Part shown: one piece after another, positions 1 through 8,178 of the stretch
Layout of the letters: the number at the start of each line of letters is the position of its first letter
How positions within the stretch are numbered: the stretch's first letter is position 1
Assembly (NCBI GenBank): GCA_007133055.1
Contig: SLNM01000138.1
Span: 1 to 14,843 of the forward strand
From: Lentisphaeria bacterium
GTDB lineage: Bacteria; Verrucomicrobiota; Lentisphaeria; Oligosphaerales; PUNB01
DNA length: 14,843 bases
Direction of reading: 5' to 3'
Position numbers and translations under genes: made by a program
The notes under the pieces: model-generated
Told to the model about the DNA's origin: nothing
The model's input: only the letters and a program-made list of their open reading frames with translations
The model's database searches: none

Positions 1-120
1 GAGCCAATCGTAGGTTGGGAATCTGTCCCGACCAGGCTCGATTCGCATGGGCGAGACGGATTGCCGCTTCGCTGCTATCCTACGGACAGCCTCTGTTGCT
101 TCGCAACGGTCTCGCCCTAC
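1..120. repeat. REP-like inverted-repeat element upstream of the mannosidase gene
   Basis: Several nested inverted repeats are visible and no reading frame is. GGTTGGG pairs with CCCGACC (about 13-32, one G-U pair). GGGCGAGAC (49-57) is the exact reverse complement of GTCTCGCCC (109-117). Inside that arm pair, GTTGC and GCAAC (95-107) form a small hairpin. This layout is typical of dispersed intergenic REP or palindromic units. No second copy is seen in this window, so its dispersed nature is inference. Confidence 0.5.
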
Positions 121-172
121 GAAATTTGCATTTCGCAATTCCCTGTGATCAGCATCATAAGGAGAAATGGAC
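120..172 (+). promoter_or_regulatory. Leader with small palindrome and ribosome binding site of the GH38 gene
   Basis: CGAAAT-TTGC-ATTTCG (120-135) is a perfect 6-bp inverted repeat that could be a small hairpin or an operator. AAGGAG (159-164) is a strong Shine-Dalgarno sequence. It lies 2 nt before an ATG at 167 and 8 nt before an ATG at 173, which favours 173 as the true start. No convincing -35/-10 pair was found in this short stretch. Confidence 0.45.
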
Positions 173-3001
173 ATGAGCAAAGTGCCCAGTCGAATTTATC
201 ACATTATTTCCAACACTCACTGGGACCGTGAATGGAACCATACCTTCCAGCGCAATCGAATGGCTCTGATTGACTGCCTTGAGAAAACGATGGACCTGCT
301 GGAAAACGATCCTGACTATAATTTTTTTCATCTTGACTCTCAGACCGTGCCTTTGGAGGACTGCATGTCAATGCGGCCGGACATGCGGGAGAGACTGCTG
401 CGTCATACACAGGCAGGAACCATCCAGGTCGGCCCCTGGTACACGCTGCCGGAAATGAATCTGCTGGAGGGCGAATCCGTGGTCCGCAACCTGCTTCTTG
501 GCCATCGTGTTGGCAAGGACTGGGGCGGGGTCATGAAAATCGGCTACAACCCCATGTCGAACGGCCAGATTTCGCAGTTGCCGCAAATCTACACTGGTTT
601 CGGCATGGACACCATTATTTTCTATCGCGGGATCAACATAGAAACCGCCCCGGTCGAGTTCTGGTGGGAGAGCGGCGACGGCTCACGTGCTCTGGCCTTG
701 CAGTTCCCGGACGGACGCGGCATGTTCTGGTCGCACGCCTATCTGCCGGTGGTCTACAATGTCTGGGGCGGCATGTCCGAGACCTGGCCCTGGAAGTGGG
801 GCGGGCCCGGCGCGCCCTGCCGGGTCGGCGACAACACTGAATACGAGAATCTGGAGCCGACCGATTTCTATTACGAGGAAAACCTGGAAAAAGGTCTTGC
901 CCGGGGCCGGGAATGGTTTCTGCGTCACAACCCGGCCAAGCACCTGATTCTTATGGAAGGGCACGATCAGTGTCCGCCATACCCTCACGTGCCCAGGGTT
1001 GTCGCCGACTTCAACCGTCTCTATCCTGACGAGCTGATGGTCCACGACAGCCTGCCGGATGCGGTTGCCGCACTGCGGGAGGAACTGCCGGAGCGACCGA
1101 CCCTGCGTGGCGAGATGCGGGCCACCAACCAGTCCGGAGTGCCCGGCTACTGCTTTGTGCATCCCGGCGTTCTCTCGGCCAGGCTGTATCTTAAGCAGCA
1201 CAACCGACGCAACGAAAATCAACTGTTCCGGCAGGCGGAACCCGGCGCCACCGTGGCCTGGCTGCTTGGCCGGGAATATCCGAAGCCATTCCTGGACGAA
1301 GCGCTCAGAATGCTGCTGGCCAACCATGCCCATGACGACATCTGCGGTTGCAGTATCGACAAGGTTCACAGCGACATGTTGTTCCGCAATTCGGAAATCG
1401 AGTCGCTGACGGGCGAAATCGTCAATCGCTCACTGCAATCGCTGCTTTCGCGCATTGATCTCGACGACCAGGACGAACAAGCCCTTTTCATCGCCGCCTT
1501 CAACAGCCTGCCCTATGCCCGCAACCAGGAAGTGACTGAGCTGCTGGTCGACATACCTGACAGCCTGGCAGCTTCTCACGGCATGAATAACACCGACCTC
1601 GGTCTGACTCTTTTGGACGAGCAAGGTCAACCTGTGCCCTGTCAGATCGAGGCGGCGGCGGAAGTCGGCTGTCATATCAACCAGGACGCGATCACCCGCG
1701 CCTTGCCTGTCCAGCGCTTTCGTGTTCAGACCATGATTTCAGTTCCAGGTATCGGCTATCGGTCATTGAAGGTCAAGCCCGTTTCCCGCCAGACAGGCGA
1801 GGACCAGGCATTCATCTACGACAGGCAGGCCAATCAACTGGGCAACCAGTTCATGGAGGTTTCATTCAACCCCAACGGAACCTTGGACATGCTATGCAAG
1901 CAAAGTGGTCGCAAGTTCACCCAGCTTCACAGCTTCGAGGACAATGGCGCTGCCGGCAACGCCTGGATTCCGCGCCAACCCCGCAACGACCGAACCATCG
2001 ACAGTCTGAATTGTCGGGCCCAGTTCCGCGAACTGGCCAACGGCCCCCTGGCTGCCAGCGTGGAAATCAGTCTGACCATGCCGCTGCCAACCGGACTGAC
2101 TCCGGACATGCAAAGTCGCATGGAGACCACGCGCGACATCAGGCTAACCACAGTCGTCACATTGCGCAGGAACAGCCGCCGTCTCGAATTTGCAACCTGC
2201 TTTGACAATCAGGTCGAAAGCCACAGGCTGCGAGCGCTGTTCCCAAGCGATGTCGCCACAGAAACCTCGCTCGCCGAAACCCCTTTTGATGTCGTGTCCC
2301 GAAAAATCAGCCTGCCGGAAGGTTCCGAGCAATGGGTGGACCCGGCCCGGCCGGAGCACCCGCAGGTGAATTTCTGCGCGGTCCAGGACGAGCACGGCGG
2401 TCTGGCCCTGGTCAATCGCGGCTTGACCGAATACGAGGTGAAAGACGATTTGCGGCGCACCATTGCCCTTACCTTGGTCCGCGGGTTCTGGCAGGGTGGA
2501 GTTGCTTCTGTCAAGAGGAGCAGGCAGCCCGGCTTTCAATGCTTCGGCCAGCAGCTCTGCCACTATGCCATTGTGCCTTTCGCCGGAGGCTGGGAAAATG
2601 CCGACCTTGGCCGGGAGGCGCTGCTGTACAACGTGCCCATGATCGGCGGACAGTGCGGACGCCATGCCGGAGACCTGCCGCCCGCTGCCGGCTTCTTTGA
2701 AGTCAATTCCACAGCACTGACCTTCCATGCGCTCAAGCAGGCGGAGGACGGCAAAAGCGTGATCATGCGCTTCGCCAACCCGACAGCGGAGCGGATCAGG
2801 ACGAGCCTGCGCTTCTTCCATGACTTTGCTCGGGCCGAACTGGTCGATCTTCAGGAGGAACCGTTGCGGGAACTGCCGATCGCCGGCAGACAACTTGAAC
2901 TCACGGTTGAAGCCAAAAAAATCGTCACTCTGCGGCTGGTGCCCGAGGAAAACCGTCCCGAAGCCGTGGGAAATTTGGCAGGGAGTTTTGGGCAAGGATG
3001 A
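173..3001 (+). CDS. GH38 alpha-mannosidase-like protein, expected nucleophile Asp replaced by Met
   Basis: This is a 942-residue glycoside hydrolase family 38 protein, a family that removes alpha-mannose through a retaining, zinc-dependent mechanism. The N-terminal zinc motif SNTHWDREW is present (His16, Asp18 from the 173 start). A late His-Asp motif NHAHDDICGCS (about 384-394) supplies the other expected zinc histidine (His387). GHDQ (Asp265) fits the usual acid/base position. In the family the segment GY-x-PDSFG-x-x-x-Q carries the Asp that is both nucleophile and zinc ligand. Here it reads GYNPMSNGQISQ, with Met128 at that place. The rest of that segment is well conserved. The C-terminal two thirds resemble the all-beta GH38 C-terminal domains. 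No signal peptide is visible, so it is probably cytoplasmic. The start at 173 is chosen for its 8-nt spacing from AAGGAG. It overlaps the next gene by ATGA. Family assignment is firm; activity is uncertain. Confidence 0.9.
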   Translation: MSKVPSRIYHIISNTHWDREWNHTFQRNRMALIDCLEKTMDLLENDPDYNFFHLDSQTVPLEDCMSMRPDMRERLLRHTQAGTIQVGPWYTLPEMNLLEGESVVRNLLLGHRVGKDWGGVMKIGYNPMSNGQISQLPQIYTGFGMDTIIFYRGINIETAPVEFWWESGDGSRALALQFPDGRGMFWSHAYLPVVYNVWGGMSETWPWKWGGPGAPCRVGDNTEYENLEPTDFYYEENLEKGLARGREWFLRHNPAKHLILMEGHDQCPPYPHVPRVVADFNRLYPDELMVHDSLPDAVAALREELPERPTLRGEMRATNQSGVPGYCFVHPGVLSARLYLKQHNRRNENQLFRQAEPGATVAWLLGREYPKPFLDEALRMLLANHAHDDICGCSIDKVHSDMLFRNSEIESLTGEIVNRSLQSLLSRIDLDDQDEQALFIAAFNSLPYARNQEVTELLVDIPDSLAASHGMNNTDLGLTLLDEQGQPVPCQIEAAAEVGCHINQDAITRALPVQRFRVQTMISVPGIGYRSLKVKPVSRQTGEDQAFIYDRQANQLGNQFMEVSFNPNGTLDMLCKQSGRKFTQLHSFEDNGAAGNAWIPRQPRNDRTIDSLNCRAQFRELANGPLAASVEISLTMPLPTGLTPDMQSRMETTRDIRLTTVVTLRRNSRRLEFATCFDNQVESHRLRALFPSDVATETSLAETPFDVVSRKISLPEGSEQWVDPARPEHPQVNFCAVQDEHGGLALVNRGLTEYEVKDDLRRTIALTLVRGFWQGGVASVKRSRQPGFQCFGQQLCHYAIVPFAGGWENADLGREALLYNVPMIGGQCGRHAGDLPPAAGFFEVNSTALTFHALKQAEDGKSVIMRFANPTAERIRTSLRFFHDFARAELVDLQEEPLRELPIAGRQLELTVEAKKIVTLRLVPEENRPEAVGNLAGSFGQG

Positions 3002-4881
3002 TTAAAATATTGAATAGCTTGCAGGCTTTGACCACTGGGACGAGGTCGGTTCATGGTATTTTTAAACGAGCCGGAAATGGATGTGCCGTCGCGCTTGCCG
3101 TCGTTCTGGTCCTGGCCGGGGGATGTCGAGTGCTGTCGCCGCCGGTGGAGATAGGGACTGCGGAGCGGCCGCCGCGCCTGATCCTGCCGGCAGATGCCTG
3201 TCCGAGCGTGCGGCAGGCGGCCGAGGAATTGGCAAGCCTGCTGGAACTGGCATACGATTTGTCTTTGCAGCCGGAGGAAGTAGATGATTTGGCCGGGATC
3301 GCTGACCAGAATCGCCGCTTCTGTTTCTTCGTCGGCTTTGCGCCACCGAAAAATGTTCCTTCGTTGCGGGAGGATGAATTTGGCTATGCGACCACCGGTG
3401 ACGGCGTCTATCTCTTTGGCCGCCCGACCGAAGCCTGGTTAAGCAACGATGATATTTCCTGGGCACCGCCTGCAATTGACCTGGCGGTCTATCGCTTTCT
3501 GGAAAATGAAATGGGATTCCGCTGGCTGACTTTGGAACCCCGTGGTTATTACTTTCCTCCCACCCCTTCGCGCCTGCGTCGTGGCGCTCTGGTTACGATA
3601 CGGGCACGACTGGTTGATTGGCCGGAGTCGATGACGGAAGATGCAGCCCCCGACAATTCCGGCTTTTCGGACTGGCCCGGGAACCAGACAAAGCGGGAGC
3701 TGGCGGCTCGCCGCCAGTGGCTTCGGCGTTTTGGCGTGGTGGTTAGGCGCGCCCCGGAACACAGTGTAATATCCGGCCTCAAAAACAGGCGGGAACTGTT
3801 TTTCCCCGGCCATGAACATCGCCTGCTGGCGGAGGAAAAGGGAAAAGACCGCATTTTGTCCGCGGCAATCATGAGCGGAGGCAGCCTAGACTGGGGGCTT
3901 GCCGATTTCGCTCGCTATGCGGCGGCTAAAACGCTGGCCGGGGAAAGCGCTGACTGGAAGGAGATGCTGGACGACTTTGTCCTGGGCATGAGCAGCGAAC
4001 CGGCCGCCAGCGTACGCCGCTATTTTGAGTTCTGGCGGGATATCGCCGAGGAATACCGCCAAAAACCGGAGGGGGCTTTGCCCGTACCGATATTCGACTT
4101 GTACACGGAAGACCGCCTTGACCAGAGCGAGAAATGGCTGTTGCAGGCTCAGGGGGCGCCGGGTCTCGGGACATCCGCTCGGTTTCGCCTGGAATCGCTG
4201 CGACTCGGGCACCAACACTTGAAATTAAGCCGGGCGAGCTGGGCAGCCTTGCAGCGGGCAACCGAACCACCGGACCTGGAAGAGGCCAGGCAGGCTGCCC
4301 GGCAGCTCGTGCAGGCACGTCGGCAGATCGGAGCCTTGACCAATATTGACCCTGTCAGGCTGGCCGCCAACGAAGCGGCGCGAGGGGACTTGGCAGGCAC
4401 GGAATTCCACCGTGAATCATCGGGCCTGACCGGGGTTGACCGGATTGACTCATGGCGGGTCAGAGAACATCTGCGACCCGCCGAGCAACCAACGCAATGG
4501 CGCCAGCCGGATGACATCGATTGGAGCGCCTGGCGGGAGCTTCAGGATGTCAGCTTCGGCATCCCGGCGGAACCAACTGCGGATCGCTGGTTTGCAGCCA
4601 CACCGGCCTGGCAGGAGGGCGCAGTGAGTCCGGACCAGCTCTATCTGCTGGTTTGGGGCTGGATTCCGGAAAGTGAAGTTTATCTGAACGGGGTCAGGCT
4701 GTCGCAGGAAATGCCCGACGAACGGGTAACCATGGCCAGTGCGCGCCTCAGAATACCGGCGGATACTTTGGCCGAAGACCACCGGCAATTACTGATAATT
4801 CGACCGGGCGAAAGTTCGGTTGCCGTCCCGGCCCGGGCGGTCTGGCTGATGTCCGAGCGAACACACGAAAGTGCGAACTGA
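2998..4881 (+). CDS. Probable lipoprotein with alpha-glucuronidase-N-like / DUF4838-like domains, compact form
   Basis: The 627-residue protein has a hydrophobic stretch ending in VLAGGC (Cys43), which fits a lipoprotein signal although position -3 is Ala. Residues about 55-200 look like the GH67 N-terminal-type domain that precedes DUF4838: a helix with AAEELASLLELAYDLSL, then DGVYLFGRPTEAWL and YRFLENEMGFRWL. About 290-355 resembles the late DUF4838 segment (SGGSLDWGLADFARY, then DDFVLGMSSEPAASVRRYFEF). About 505-627 looks like a beta-sandwich. The Cys-rich and aromatic middle part that I expect between these regions in DUF4838 proteins is not seen, so the protein seems internally shortened. 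Its ATG overlaps the GH38 stop (ATGA). The nearest purine-rich stretch, GGGAG at 2981, is 12 nt away, so translational coupling is likely. A role in uronic-acid or complex glycan breakdown is inferred from family and context. The reaction is unknown. Confidence 0.65.
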   Translation: MIKILNSLQALTTGTRSVHGIFKRAGNGCAVALAVVLVLAGGCRVLSPPVEIGTAERPPRLILPADACPSVRQAAEELASLLELAYDLSLQPEEVDDLAGIADQNRRFCFFVGFAPPKNVPSLREDEFGYATTGDGVYLFGRPTEAWLSNDDISWAPPAIDLAVYRFLENEMGFRWLTLEPRGYYFPPTPSRLRRGALVTIRARLVDWPESMTEDAAPDNSGFSDWPGNQTKRELAARRQWLRRFGVVVRRAPEHSVISGLKNRRELFFPGHEHRLLAEEKGKDRILSAAIMSGGSLDWGLADFARYAAAKTLAGESADWKEMLDDFVLGMSSEPAASVRRYFEFWRDIAEEYRQKPEGALPVPIFDLYTEDRLDQSEKWLLQAQGAPGLGTSARFRLESLRLGHQHLKLSRASWAALQRATEPPDLEEARQAARQLVQARRQIGALTNIDPVRLAANEAARGDLAGTEFHRESSGLTGVDRIDSWRVREHLRPAEQPTQWRQPDDIDWSAWRELQDVSFGIPAEPTADRWFAATPAWQEGAVSPDQLYLLVWGWIPESEVYLNGVRLSQEMPDERVTMASARLRIPADTLAEDHRQLLIIRPGESSVAVPARAVWLMSERTHESAN

Positions 4882-4968
4882 AACTGATTGCAGCCGCCAG
4901 TTTAAATCAGGCTAAGCCTCCGAGAAAACCAGGAACATTAAGCGATTATCCAGAAGAGACTGATAACT

Positions 4969-4973
4969 AGGAG
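4969..4973 (+). promoter_or_regulatory. Shine-Dalgarno AGGAG that fixes a TTG start for the GH39 gene
   Basis: AGGAG lies 7 nt before TTG at 4981. No ATG or GTG in frame is equally well placed, so a TTG start is supported. The 99-nt gap from the preceding stop (4882-4980) shows no obvious terminator. Confidence 0.65.
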
Positions 4974-4980
4974 CTATATC

Positions 4981-6465
4981 TTGAAACAGACGACCTTGAA
5001 ACTTTCATCCGAGTCCATCGGCAGCCTGAACCCCATCTGGCACTACGGTGCCAACACTTGCCATGCGCCATTGTGGTTTCGCGACGACCTGCTGCGCCAT
5101 CTTGAAATCTGCCGCGACCAACTAGGGTTCACCAGGGTTCGCGCCCATGGCACCGTGGGGGATGGAATGGAAACCGTGCGGCCAAACGGCGAATTTTCTT
5201 TCGAGCGTGTGGTTTCCAGTCTGCGCCGACTGCTCGATGCAGGCTACACCCCATTTTTGGAAATCAGCCATATGCCAGGGGCTCTGGCCGCCAATGACAA
5301 TACCATTTGTCGATATCGTTTTCGCTCATCGCCACCACGTGACTGGGGGCAATGGGGCGCCCTCATTGAAGCCATGATCCAGGCGCTGATCAAGGCCTTT
5401 GGCCATCAGGAACTGCGACGGTGGGACTTCGAAGTGTGGAACGAGCCGGACATCAGTTTCTGGACCGGTACGCAGGAGGAGTATTTCCGCCTCTATGACA
5501 TAGCCGCGGCGGCAATCAAAAAGGCGGACGGACAATTTCGGGTCGGCGGGCCAGCCACTGCGCGCTGCAAGTGGATCAAGGAATTCTTCCAGCATCTGGA
5601 CAAGCCGTCCGCCGACTACCCGCTGGATGAACGGACAGCTTCCCGCTGCGATTTTATCAGCACCCACGCCTACCCAAGCGACCTGGAGTTCCTTGACTCG
5701 GATCAAGGCGAAGTCACCCTGCAAGCCAGCGGGGTCATGCGCCAGTTGTTTGCCGATGCCAGGAATATCATCAACCAATACCGCAATCCGAGTTTTCCCA
5801 TGATCTGCGGCGAATGGAACAGCAGCGCCGGCCCCCTGGTCGAAAATCATGACCACTGCAACAATGCCGCCTTTGTCTGCAAAACCATGGCCGAACTCAG
5901 CGACCCCTTTGGTGAGAACGGTGCAGCAGGAATCTGCCAAGGCTCGCTCTTCTGGAACCTGTCCGATATCTACGAAGAATGCGGCTTTCACTATGAGCCG
6001 TTCCATGGCGGATACGGACTGCTGACCGTGAACGATGTCCCCAAATCATCGTTTCGCGCCTTCGAACTGCTGCGCCGCCATCGCGGCCAGCGCATCGCCA
6101 CCAGCCTAAGCCCAGTCTCCCAAACCGGCCTGGGCAGCATGGCCACAACCGAAAACCATCAAACCCTGATCACTCTCTGGCACCTGGCCGAGCCAACGGA
6201 CGATAATCAACCAGTGTCAGTCTCCATCCCGGCGCCGGAGAACGCCAAAGCCAGTCGACGCAGTATTCTGCCCGGCCACGGCAGCGCCTACGAAAAATGG
6301 CTCGAAATGGGATCGCCGCAATATCCTAACCGAGCAATCCTGGAAACTCTGCATGAAGCCAGTGTATGCGAGGAATCGTCTCTGACGGCGGATGCGGAAG
6401 GCTGCTGCTTCAGGCTGACCGTTGAGCCCGGAACCGTACATCAGGTGGAAATTGTCACACCGTGA
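4981..6465 (+). CDS. GH39 beta-xylosidase-like glycoside hydrolase
   Basis: The 494-residue protein has the full length and motifs of glycoside hydrolase family 39, a retaining clan-A (TIM barrel) family that includes beta-xylosidases and alpha-L-iduronidases. The acid/base Glu lies in EVWNEPD (Glu155) and the nucleophile Glu in MICGEWNSS (Glu278). Other family segments are TRVRAHGTVGDGM near 51-63, LDAGYTPFLEISHMP near 85-99 and DFISTHAYPSD near 224-234. The C-terminal part, from about residue 385, fits the small beta-sandwich that closes GH39 enzymes. No signal peptide is visible, so action on imported oligosaccharides in the cytoplasm is likely. Start is TTG. It follows the lipoprotein gene by 99 bp on the same strand and may be co-transcribed with it. 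Substrate cannot be fixed from sequence; xylosides are the default guess. Confidence 0.88.
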   Translation: MKQTTLKLSSESIGSLNPIWHYGANTCHAPLWFRDDLLRHLEICRDQLGFTRVRAHGTVGDGMETVRPNGEFSFERVVSSLRRLLDAGYTPFLEISHMPGALAANDNTICRYRFRSSPPRDWGQWGALIEAMIQALIKAFGHQELRRWDFEVWNEPDISFWTGTQEEYFRLYDIAAAAIKKADGQFRVGGPATARCKWIKEFFQHLDKPSADYPLDERTASRCDFISTHAYPSDLEFLDSDQGEVTLQASGVMRQLFADARNIINQYRNPSFPMICGEWNSSAGPLVENHDHCNNAAFVCKTMAELSDPFGENGAAGICQGSLFWNLSDIYEECGFHYEPFHGGYGLLTVNDVPKSSFRAFELLRRHRGQRIATSLSPVSQTGLGSMATTENHQTLITLWHLAEPTDDNQPVSVSIPAPENAKASRRSILPGHGSAYEKWLEMGSPQYPNRAILETLHEASVCEESSLTADAEGCCFRLTVEPGTVHQVEIVTP

Positions 6466-6584
6466 ACATAGAGTTTGCCAAACGATTGAGGCATTCCCCG
6501 TTTTGACCTTCGTGGTTAACGATAGCGGGCGACGATAGCGGATTACGATCCGAATCATAAGCTATTCCTTCCAAAACAAACAGT

Positions 6585-6607
6585 GGGGCCGGATAAGTTC
6601 CGGCCCC
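6585..6607 (-). terminator. Hairpin terminator for the minus-strand gene cluster
   Basis: GGGGCCGGA (6585-6593) and TCCGGCCCC (6599-6607) form a perfect 9-bp stem with a 5-nt loop. Read on the minus strand it is followed by ACTGTTTGTTTTGG, a moderately T-rich tail, and it lies 52 nt past the stop of the Spy-like gene. On the plus strand the stem is followed by A residues, so it serves the GH39 transcript poorly. The interval 6466-6659 holds nothing else apart from a short direct repeat CGATAGCGG at 6520 and 6533. Confidence 0.65.
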
Positions 6608-6659
6608 AAAAAGAAACAGGAGGCGTACAGCGAACCGGGCCGCCGCTTAGCCATCACCT

Positions 6660-7268
6660 CTATTCAAGCAGTCCCATCAACACCAGTTGCGCCTCCTGGC
6701 GCGGGCTGAGCAGTTCGCGCAATTGCTCCCGCGCCGCCTCCAGCTCCATCGCATGCTGCTGTCGCGCCGTCCGCAATGCCTCCAATTGCCCGGCAATCTG
6801 CTCGGGCGTGGCATCCTCGTTCCTCAGCAGCGTCCGCAGAGCCTGTCCCTCCTGGACCGCCGCCGGCAACTCCACCTCCTCCGTCTCCGTCGCTTGCCCA
6901 CGCATTCGAGCCGTTATCGCCTGCCCAGTCAAGCCGCCTCGACCTTGGAGATTCAGCTCCTGCACTCTCTCAATCATCGGCTCGAGCACCTGCCATTCTC
7001 CGTCGGCAACCCCCAAAACCCGCTGCAAACGTTCGGCCCGACGCTGCCGCATCTGTTCCATGCGTTCCCGCGCCATGCCGGCCCGCCCGGCCTGCTCACC
7101 GCCTTCACGGCGTTGTCCGCGCTGTCCGCGCTCGCCGGGCTCACCGCGCTGTCCGCGCTCGCTGCGGGCTCCGCGAGGATCGCCGTCCGCAGGCTGCGCC
7201 AATACCGGAGTCACCATCCATGTCATTGCCACCATCGCCAACCCAGAAGAAATCAACCACTTTTTCAT
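6660..7268 (-). CDS. Exported Spy/CpxP-like small helical protein with Arg/Gly-rich N-terminal segment
   Basis: The 202-residue protein begins MKKWLISSGLAMVAMTWMVTPVLAQ, a classic signal peptide with cleavage likely after VLA. Residues about 26-60 are low complexity, rich in Arg, Gly, Gln and Glu, with a 9-residue repeat (ERGQRGEPG, then ERGQRGQRR). The rest is strongly helical and charged, including EWQVLEPMIERVQEL and a C-terminal helix QLRELLSPRQEAQLVLMG. The helical 'LSPRQEAQL' ending is the usual feature of Spy/CpxP/LTXXQ-like periplasmic proteins and of many related PVC proteins. The frame stays open upstream to 7706, but that part overlaps the TPR gene and precedes the signal peptide, so ATG at 7268 is chosen. 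The ribosome binding site is modest (GGAG about 11 nt away). It is the last gene before the terminator. Periplasmic chaperone or stress role is inference. Confidence 0.72.
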   Translation of the reverse strand: MKKWLISSGLAMVAMTWMVTPVLAQPADGDPRGARSERGQRGEPGERGQRGQRREGGEQAGRAGMARERMEQMRQRRAERLQRVLGVADGEWQVLEPMIERVQELNLQGRGGLTGQAITARMRGQATETEEVELPAAVQEGQALRTLLRNEDATPEQIAGQLEALRTARQQHAMELEAAREQLRELLSPRQEAQLVLMGLLE

Positions 7269-7419
7269 TTCAATAATCACTCCATGCCGTAGTTTTGTTT
7301 GTGGACCCATTCCACATTCATGCCAGTAAAACGCATCGCCGCCCCTTTTATTGTCCCGAACAACGCGCAAGTAAAACGCCCGAACCCAGTTCGTTGTCGC
7401 AAGCGCGTTCGTAATCGAA

Positions 7420-8127
7420 TCACGGCGTATTGTCGATGGGCGGCGGTGGTTCGGCGTGCAGCTCGATATCGCGTAAAAACAACCGCGCCTGCTGAGCGTA
7501 AGGCCCTTGATCGGCCAGCTCCAGGACACGCCGAAAAGCCTGTTTGGCCGCATCAAGCTGATCGAGAGCCAAAGCGTTGCGTCCTGCTCCGCACCAGGCG
7601 GCGACTTGAACCGCGTGGTCAACCTGCGGGTGCTCGAGCAGGTGCCTGAACGTTCTCTCCGCCGTCCGGTGATCTTCCTGGGCCTCCATGGCATAAGCCT
7701 GTCCAAGCTGGGCGGGGATCAGAAAACGAGGTTTGGCAAAACTGTTTTCGACCTGTTCAAAAGCTAAAAACGCCTGCTGATATTTCTCCTCCTCCATCAA
7801 CATCCTTCCCTTCCGCAACTGTGCCAGAGCGGCAATTTCCTGGCGGTCAAACTCGACCGCCAAATCCGCCAAAGCCTCCACCGAGCCGGCGGTGTCAAGC
7901 CGGGCATAGCCGGTCGCCAGTCTTTGCCAGCGAGCCCGGCTGAAATTGAAAACAATGATCGCCAGCAGGATCAGCATGGCCAAAGCCCACAATGCCTGCC
8001 GCCACCGGGGCTTGATCCTGCGCTCGAACAGAGTAACAACCCTGTCTTCCGCCAAATTATTCGCCTTGTTCATCCCCTCCGAAGGCGTATTGACCTGAAC
8101 TTGTCCTGCCTTATTTCTCTTGCCCAT
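7420..8127 (-). CDS. Single-pass membrane protein with TPR repeats (YfgM-like architecture)
   Basis: The 235-residue protein has a basic, cytoplasmic N-terminus (1-43), one membrane helix (about 44-61, WRQALWALAMLILLAIIVF), and an outside helical part with about three TPR-like helix pairs near 96-129, 135-168 and 175-208. Examples are EKYQQAFLAFEQV and HRTAERTFRHLLEHP. The end is Pro-rich (PPPPIDNTP). The layout is the same as YfgM-like/TPR_21 proteins, which assist envelope protein handling, but orthology is not claimed. AAGGAG lies 10 nt before the ATG. It follows the ABC ATPase gene by 51 bp on the same strand. The 151 bp between it and the Spy-like gene hold a short direct repeat (AGTAAAACGC) and no clear terminator, so co-transcription is likely. 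Confidence 0.72.
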   Translation of the reverse strand: MGKRNKAGQVQVNTPSEGMNKANNLAEDRVVTLFERRIKPRWRQALWALAMLILLAIIVFNFSRARWQRLATGYARLDTAGSVEALADLAVEFDRQEIAALAQLRKGRMLMEEEKYQQAFLAFEQVENSFAKPRFLIPAQLGQAYAMEAQEDHRTAERTFRHLLEHPQVDHAVQVAAWCGAGRNALALDQLDAAKQAFRRVLELADQGPYAQQARLFLRDIELHAEPPPPIDNTP

Positions 8128-8178
8128 TGGGTAATATCTCCTTGTTTAGCCTGATTTGCGTAACAATGACCGGCTTGA

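Noticed and set aside
2144..2995. Long open frame on the minus strand inside the GH38 gene
   Set aside because: It mirrors a strong coding gene, shows no recognisable domain, and is explained by GC-rich codon bias.
6511..6541. CTTCGTGGTTAACG as a further copy of the CCACGAATGG repeat
   Set aside because: Only about nine bases match, which can occur by chance.
6583..7329. Plus-strand open frame opposite the Spy-like gene
   Set aside because: Its composition (runs of Ser, Arg, Pro, Cys) is that of a shadow frame opposite a repetitive Arg/Gly gene.
7269..7706. In-frame extension of the Spy-like gene toward 7706
   Set aside because: It overlaps the well-supported TPR gene in another frame, has no ribosome binding site, and would place the signal peptide in the middle of the protein.
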